DNA from: an uncultured Eggerthella sp.
GTDB taxonomy: Bacteria; Actinomycetota; Coriobacteriia; Coriobacteriales; Eggerthellaceae
Assembly: GCA_900548955.1 (NCBI GenBank)
Contig: URMQ01000025.1
Coordinates: 1 to 17,955, forward strand
Direction: 5' to 3'
DNA length: 17,955 nt
The first letter of the stretch is position 1, and each line of letters opens with the position of its first letter. The translations under genes and the position numbers were made by a program. Under the pieces are notes generated by a model. The model saw only the letters and a program-made list of their open reading frames with translations. It did not search any database and was not told the DNA's origin. Shown piece after piece: positions 14,715 through 17,955 of this stretch.

Positions 14715-14777
14715 CAGGCTCCTAACTTTGCGGCTTAACGGACTTCCTAAGTTCGCTTTTGGCAAACTCCCAATACT
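14712..14777. repeat. 66-bp imperfect direct repeat, copy 2
   Basis: This is a second copy of the DUF1810 leader (see 13687-13752), here without a gene attached: the position equivalent to the ATG reads CTA on the minus strand. It sits between hepT and the ribokinase stop and retains the AGGAG of the leader. It is either a target duplication left by insertion of the module or a recombination scar. Confidence 0.88.
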
Positions 14778-14783
14778 CACAAT

Positions 14784-15680
14784 TCACAGTTCATCAAGAC
14801 TCGGGATAGACTGCTGGGCGCCAACCTTTGTAGTCGCGAATGCCGAAGCTCTATTTGCTAAATCGGCGGCATCATCAATACTAAGCCCACGCGAATACGC
14901 CGCCACAAGCGCTCCAATATAGGTATCTCCCGCACAGGTAGTATCAACCACCTGCACCACAGGCGGAACTTCGACAATCATGCGCCCCTGGGACAGCACC
15001 ATTGAGCCGCGCTCCCCTAGCGTAATAACTACGGTACCCACCCCTTCGTCAATAAGCTTTTCCATCGCTAAGCGTGCACTTTCTTCGTCAACAGGGTAAG
15101 TGCCCGTTAGCATTTCGCATTCAATTTCGTTAACTACCACTAAATCAAGATAAGGAAGTACCCAGCCAGGCAATTTCTGAGCGGGAGCAGGATTGAGTAC
15201 GGTATACAAACTGCGTTTATGTGCGTCTGTCAACGCTTTCATTGTGGTATCAAAATCGCATTCCAGCTGGCACAAAAAGGCATCACCAGGATTAGCAATT
15301 TCATCAAGTGCTTTTGTAATATCAAAGGTAGTGGTGAAATAATTAGCGCCCGAATCAATGGTTATGAAATTATCGCCCTGAACGCGCGTAATAAGCGCAA
15401 CACCCGTTGGATGTTGCGGCGTACGCGAAACATAATCACACTGAACACCCTGAGTAGCCAGTGCGTCAATCATTTGAAAACCAAAAGCATCTTCGCCCAC
15501 CGCCCCAAGCATCACAACCTGAGCACCCAACTTAGCAGCAGCAACTGCCTGATTTGCGCCTTTTCCACCAGGATTCGTAATAAAGTCGTGGCCGATAATG
15601 GTTTCGCCAAGCGTTGGCATATGGTCGCTTTCGATAGACAGATCCATATTTAGGCTGCCGAAAACAATTACTTTTCTCAC
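14784..15680 (-). CDS. rbsK: Ribokinase (PfkB family)
   Basis: This is a 298-residue cytosolic sugar kinase that turns D-ribose and ATP into ribose 5-phosphate. Landmarks are GSLNMDL (8-14), NPGGKGANQAVAAAKLG (36-52, sugar binding), VLNPAPA (161-167), VVNEIECEMLTG, VVITLGERG and the anion hole plus catalytic base DTTCAGD (246-252, Asp252). The Cys in place of the common Gly in DTTGAGD is a tolerated variation as far as I know. GTG 15680 is preceded by AAGGAGG with a 5-nt gap. It lies 101 bp downstream of the nucleoside hydrolase on the same strand and would use the ribose that enzyme releases, so the two form a nucleoside salvage pair. Confidence 0.93.
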   Translation of the reverse strand: MRKVIVFGSLNMDLSIESDHMPTLGETIIGHDFITNPGGKGANQAVAAAKLGAQVVMLGAVGEDAFGFQMIDALATQGVQCDYVSRTPQHPTGVALITRVQGDNFITIDSGANYFTTTFDITKALDEIANPGDAFLCQLECDFDTTMKALTDAHKRSLYTVLNPAPAQKLPGWVLPYLDLVVVNEIECEMLTGTYPVDEESARLAMEKLIDEGVGTVVITLGERGSMVLSQGRMIVEVPPVVQVVDTTCAGDTYIGALVAAYSRGLSIDDAADLANRASAFATTKVGAQQSIPSLDEL

Positions 15681-15796
15681 GAAAGCCTCCTTACGACTTC
15701 GTCGTTGATGCAGAACAACTTAGGTTTATTGCCAGTAATAATTACCCGCTTTATACGAAAGTTCTTCTGCCACTGCGCGATTTACGAAAGCCTCCT
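15679..15796. repeat. 13-bp direct repeats flanking the iunH-rbsK spacer
   Basis: ACGAAAGCCTCCT occurs at 15679-15691 and again at 15784-15796 (offset 105 bp). On the minus strand it reads AGGAGGCTTTCGT: the downstream copy is the rbsK ribosome site running into its GTG, and the upstream copy is the last codons and stop of iunH. The spacer thus looks like a duplication of this junction. Confidence 0.7.
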
Positions 15797-16723
15797 AATG
15801 GCATCAACCACCAAATCCCAGAACCTATCCACCTCAAGCGCAGTTGCTACTTGAGTATTGCATTCTTGCGCGGATGGCTCTTGGTCACGAAAATCCGCAA
15901 CCGTCATTCCTACGGTTAACTCACCACGAAGCTCTACGTTTAAAGGACAACGACGCGTTGCAATTAACGACGGATCTATGACGTACGCGACCGCGCATGG
16001 ATCGTGGACGGGAGGATTTTCAAAACTACGATTGTCCTGATAAGACTCGCGGAAGAAATTCATGGAATCGCTCACGAAAGCTGCCAAGGGCGAACCTATT
16101 CTGTTAATACGTGCTTGAACTTCAGGCGTACATAACGCCTGATGGGTAAGGTCTAAGCCCACCATGGTCAACTGCCATGGTTCATTGAATACAACATGCG
16201 CTGCTTCAGGATCGGTCAGCACGTTGAATTCCGCAACGGCGCTTCTATTACCTGTATGATAACCGCCGCCCATCAGAACAACTTCTTTAACGCGGTTTAC
16301 AATTTTAGGCTCCAACCTGCAAGCAAGCGCAATATTAGTGAGCGGCCCTGTTGGGACAAGCGTGATTGTTCCGGGGTCGGACTTCATAATTGTTTTAACA
16401 ATATAGGTAACCGCATGCGCTTGTTCTAAGGGGCGCGTTGGCTCGGGCAATTCCACTCCATCAAGTCCAGTTTCGCCATGTATGGCTTTCGCTACGCTAA
16501 GTGGTCGCACAAGCGGTCGAGCGCATCCCGCATACACGGGAATATGGGTTGCACCAGCTTTTTCCAGTACTGCGCGAGCGTTGTAGGTTACCTTTTCAAG
16601 ACTCTGATTGCCGCCGACCGTGGTAACCCCTAGAAGTTCAATTTCAGGGCTTCCAAGCGCCAAAAGAATAGCCACGGCATCGTCATGACCAGGATCACAA
16701 TCAAGGATAATTTTCTTCGTCAT
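15782..16723 (-). CDS. iunH: Inosine/uridine-preferring nucleoside hydrolase
   Basis: This is a 313-residue calcium-dependent nucleoside N-ribohydrolase that splits a nucleoside into base and ribose. The Asp cluster IILDCDPGHDDAVAILLAL (5-23) binds the metal and ribose. LVPTGPLTNIALA, VVLMGGGY, AEFNVLTDPEAAHVVF and the catalytic VHDPCAVAY follow in the expected order. Base preference cannot be read reliably. The frame is open to 16795, but ATG 16723 follows AGGAGGG with a 4-nt gap and begins exactly where the family does. It leads the minus-strand pair with rbsK, and two CGCTAGCG palindromes lie upstream. Confidence 0.93.
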   Translation of the reverse strand: MTKKIILDCDPGHDDAVAILLALGSPEIELLGVTTVGGNQSLEKVTYNARAVLEKAGATHIPVYAGCARPLVRPLSVAKAIHGETGLDGVELPEPTRPLEQAHAVTYIVKTIMKSDPGTITLVPTGPLTNIALACRLEPKIVNRVKEVVLMGGGYHTGNRSAVAEFNVLTDPEAAHVVFNEPWQLTMVGLDLTHQALCTPEVQARINRIGSPLAAFVSDSMNFFRESYQDNRSFENPPVHDPCAVAYVIDPSLIATRRCPLNVELRGELTVGMTVADFRDQEPSAQECNTQVATALEVDRFWDLVVDAIRRLS

Positions 16724-16756
16724 ATTGCCCTCCTGTATCACACCGTATAGGCAATC

Positions 16757-16824
16757 GTGCAGCGCGCTAGCGCGCATAGAACTAACGCTGCACAAAGCAT
16801 TCGCGCATCCCTCGCACGCTAGCG
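16757..16824. promoter_or_regulatory. Palindrome cluster upstream of iunH
   Basis: GCGCGCTAGCGCGC (16762-16775) is a perfect 14-bp palindrome; its core CGCTAGCG (16765-16772) recurs at 16817-16824, 52 bp away, about five helical turns. A wider inverted repeat GTGCAGCG (16757-16764) / CGCTGCAC (16786-16793) encloses the first. No U-run follows, so operators for a regulator of the iunH-rbsK pair are more likely than a terminator. The regulator is not identified. Confidence 0.5.
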
Positions 16825-16840
16825 CTCAAACCCCACTCAA

Positions 16841-17353
16841 TTAGCGATACGTTACCGTTTCATCTAAAGACTTACGCTTGTCGTGGTTAGCAAGAGGTCC
16901 TGCACCTTCTGCGGCATAACCCAAATCCATAAGCATAAGTATTTCTTCGTTTTCAGGCAGACCAAGCTTTTCTTTTAGTTCAGCAGGATTGAAGCGATTA
17001 ATCCAGCAGCTATCGACACCAGCATCCTTCGCGGCTAACAGCATATGCGTCGCTACAATGCTTGCATCCTCAATGCCAGAATCACGTTGTTCACCTGGAT
17101 ATACATATACATCTTCTGCATCAAATGCCACTACCAGCACCGTTGGTGCTCCGTAGCGGCAAGGAGTTACCTCATCTATTGTTGCAAGAGCTTCTTCAGA
17201 CTGCATAACGTAGATGTGCTGCTCCTGTAAGTTTTTAGCAGTTGGAGCAAGACGTCCTGCTTCCAAGATTGCCTGCAACTGATCGTTGCTTATCTGCTTC
17301 CCATCGTACTTTTTACAAGAATAACGTGCCTTTATGAGCTCTTTAAAATCCAT
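16841..17353 (-). CDS. Nitroreductase-family FMN protein
   Basis: This is a 170-residue flavoprotein of the small nitroreductase fold, probably a homodimeric NAD(P)H-dependent reductase of nitro compounds or quinones. FMN-phosphate contacts are expected in the N-terminal RYSCKKYDGKQI, followed by ILEAGRLAPTAKNLQEQ, the central 'APTVLVVAFD', 'GIEDASIVATHMLLAAKDAGVDSCWINRF' and a C-terminal 'LMLMDLGYAAEGAGPLANHDKRKSLDETVTY', all typical. ATG 17353 follows AAAGGAG with a 7-nt gap; the frame is open to 17446, but that part is leader. The inverted repeat at 17384-17410 and the HxlR gene upstream suggest redox or electrophile-responsive control. The physiological substrate is unknown. Confidence 0.92.
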   Translation of the reverse strand: MDFKELIKARYSCKKYDGKQISNDQLQAILEAGRLAPTAKNLQEQHIYVMQSEEALATIDEVTPCRYGAPTVLVVAFDAEDVYVYPGEQRDSGIEDASIVATHMLLAAKDAGVDSCWINRFNPAELKEKLGLPENEEILMLMDLGYAAEGAGPLANHDKRKSLDETVTYR

Positions 17354-17383
17354 AACACAACTCCTTTTGCAACGATACGCTTC

Positions 17384-17410
17384 TTGGTATCGCGAACTAA
17401 TTGATACCAA
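17384..17410. promoter_or_regulatory. Putative HxlR operator upstream of the nitroreductase
   Basis: TTGGTATC-N11-GATACCAA is a perfect inverted repeat with 8-bp arms, located 31-57 bp upstream of the nitroreductase start and downstream of an HxlR gene on the same strand. HxlR dimers bind palindromes near the promoters of reductase genes, so this is the natural candidate site. A weaker CGATAC/GTATCG repeat overlaps its left side. Confidence 0.6.
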
Positions 17411-17568
17411 AATTAGAATAGCAAACGCGCAACTGTGAAGGATCATTATTTATTAGTGAATTCGGTGAAGCAATCTATTTTCGCAGGTCAGGATTAACTT
17501 AGAATACCACACTTAAAAGACTATTTACTCCGTAGGCAGCTATCACCATCAGCACGTTCCAACATGCC

Positions 17569-17955
17569 CTATTCCGCCTTTGCTTGATATTCAGTGCCCC
17601 AGTCCCACATTGCATCAATAATAGGTTTCAGGCTTTTCCCTGTTTCGGTTAGTGAATACTCCACACGCGGTGGCACCTCGGGATAAACGCGGCGCACGAC
17701 CAAACCAGATTCTTCCATATCTCGTAAATTCGAAGTAAGAACCTTTTGGGAAACCTTACCCACACTACGCTGAAGCTGACCAAAACGCATAGACTCGTTC
17801 ATTAACAAATCACGCATAATAAGTAAGCGCCATTTAGACCCTATAAGCTGAACACAAGTTTCCACGGGACAAGCAGGTAAATCAGCCCGCTTTCGAGAAG
17901 CCTCCGCGAGCTGGACAGCGGCAAGGTTGTGCGCCAGTGGAGCCGGTACGAGGGG
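17569..17955 (-). CDS. HxlR-family transcriptional regulator, 5' end not resolved in the window
   Basis: This is a winged-helix regulator of the HxlR type: CPVETCVQLIGSKWRLLIMRDLLMNESMRFGQLQRSVGKVSQKVLTSNLRDMEESGLVVRRVYPEVPPRVEYSLTETGKSL contains the whole HTH and wing. The conserved CPVE motif begins at codons upstream of the in-frame GTG at 17865, so that GTG is not the true start. The frame stays open to the window edge (17955) without any ATG, GTG or TTG. The conserved reading ends at about RADLPACPVE; the residues beyond that come from a G+C-rich stretch that may not belong to this gene. It probably regulates the nitroreductase downstream, 215 bp away. Cys residues near the start (as in the redox-sensing members) are at the CPVETC motif. 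Confidence 0.85.
   Translation of the reverse strand, partial: PLVPAPLAHNLAAVQLAEASRKRADLPACPVETCVQLIGSKWRLLIMRDLLMNESMRFGQLQRSVGKVSQKVLTSNLRDMEESGLVVRRVYPEVPPRVEYSLTETGKSLKPIIDAMWDWGTEYQAKAE
17884..17955 (+). other. G+C-rich terminal segment, possible foreign or chimeric end
   Basis: These 72 bases are about 68% G+C (49 of 72), well above the rest of the window. On the plus strand, 17899-17955 reads as 19 codons without a stop (SLRELDSGKVVRQWSRYEG) and 18 of 19 third positions are G or C, which is the signature of a high-GC coding region. It overlaps the place where the HxlR gene should start. Confidence 0.45.

Noticed and set aside
13687..14777. Repeats considered as a CRISPR array or IS ends
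   Set aside because: There are only two copies, 1 kb apart and in direct orientation; no spacers, cas genes, transposase or terminal inverted repeats are present.
16757..16793. GC-rich hairpin as terminator of the nitroreductase gene
   Set aside because: The stem has no following U-run on the minus strand.

Overview
The window (about 18 kb, moderate G+C by eye) is ordinary bacterial chromosome with one small accessory island. Gram-positive affinity is suggested by a LexA-type box built on GAAC-N4-GTTC, a Y-family polymerase paired with a YolD-like protein, several GTG starts behind strong AGGAGG sites, and a solute-binding protein that is a Tat-exported lipoprotein. A low/moderate-GC actinobacterium of the Coriobacteriia type or a clostridial relative would fit; I cannot name the species. 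I saw no phage, IS element, CRISPR array or rRNA.

Layout. (1) 56-2176: an SOS locus. A Y-family polymerase and an overlapping YolD-like gene face a small divergent gene across a perfect 16-bp SOS palindrome. (2) 2306-7772, minus strand: a five-gene nikABCDE-type ABC importer. Its promoter region holds GTGTTAC/GTAACAC half-sites like those described for some NikR proteins. NikD has a histidine-rich N-terminus and the binding protein ends in a His-rich tail, so nickel (or cobalt) is the likely cargo. (3) 8118-11826: a DUF3267 membrane zincin, a tRNA-Val(GAC) with promoter and terminator, a membrane-anchored alpha/beta hydrolase, glycerate kinase and a UPF0173-type metallo-hydrolase. (4) 11970-13687: an unrecognised seven-helix membrane protein and a DUF1810 protein. 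(5) 13851-14777: a HepT/MntA (HEPN-MNT) toxin-antitoxin pair whose antitoxin carries an N-terminal ribbon-helix-helix domain. It has its own extended -10 promoter and palindromic operator, and is bracketed by two 66-bp imperfect direct repeats. (6) 14784-17865+: ribokinase and nucleoside hydrolase (a nucleoside-to-ribose-5-phosphate route), a nitroreductase, and an HxlR regulator running off the right edge.

How the genes work together. NikA captures metal outside the cell, NikB/NikC form the channel and NikD/NikE supply ATP, under probable metal-dependent repression. The nucleoside hydrolase releases ribose that the ribokinase phosphorylates. HxlR probably controls the nitroreductase through the inverted repeat between them.

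Most notable points: the RHH-MntA fusion and its flanking repeats; the NikR-type operator array; matching low-complexity inserts at the same fold position in both Nik ATPases; and a recurring habit of short (13-15 bp) tandem duplications at or next to stop codons. The last ~70 bases are about two-thirds G+C and read as high-GC coding sequence on the other strand, so they may be a chimeric contig end.
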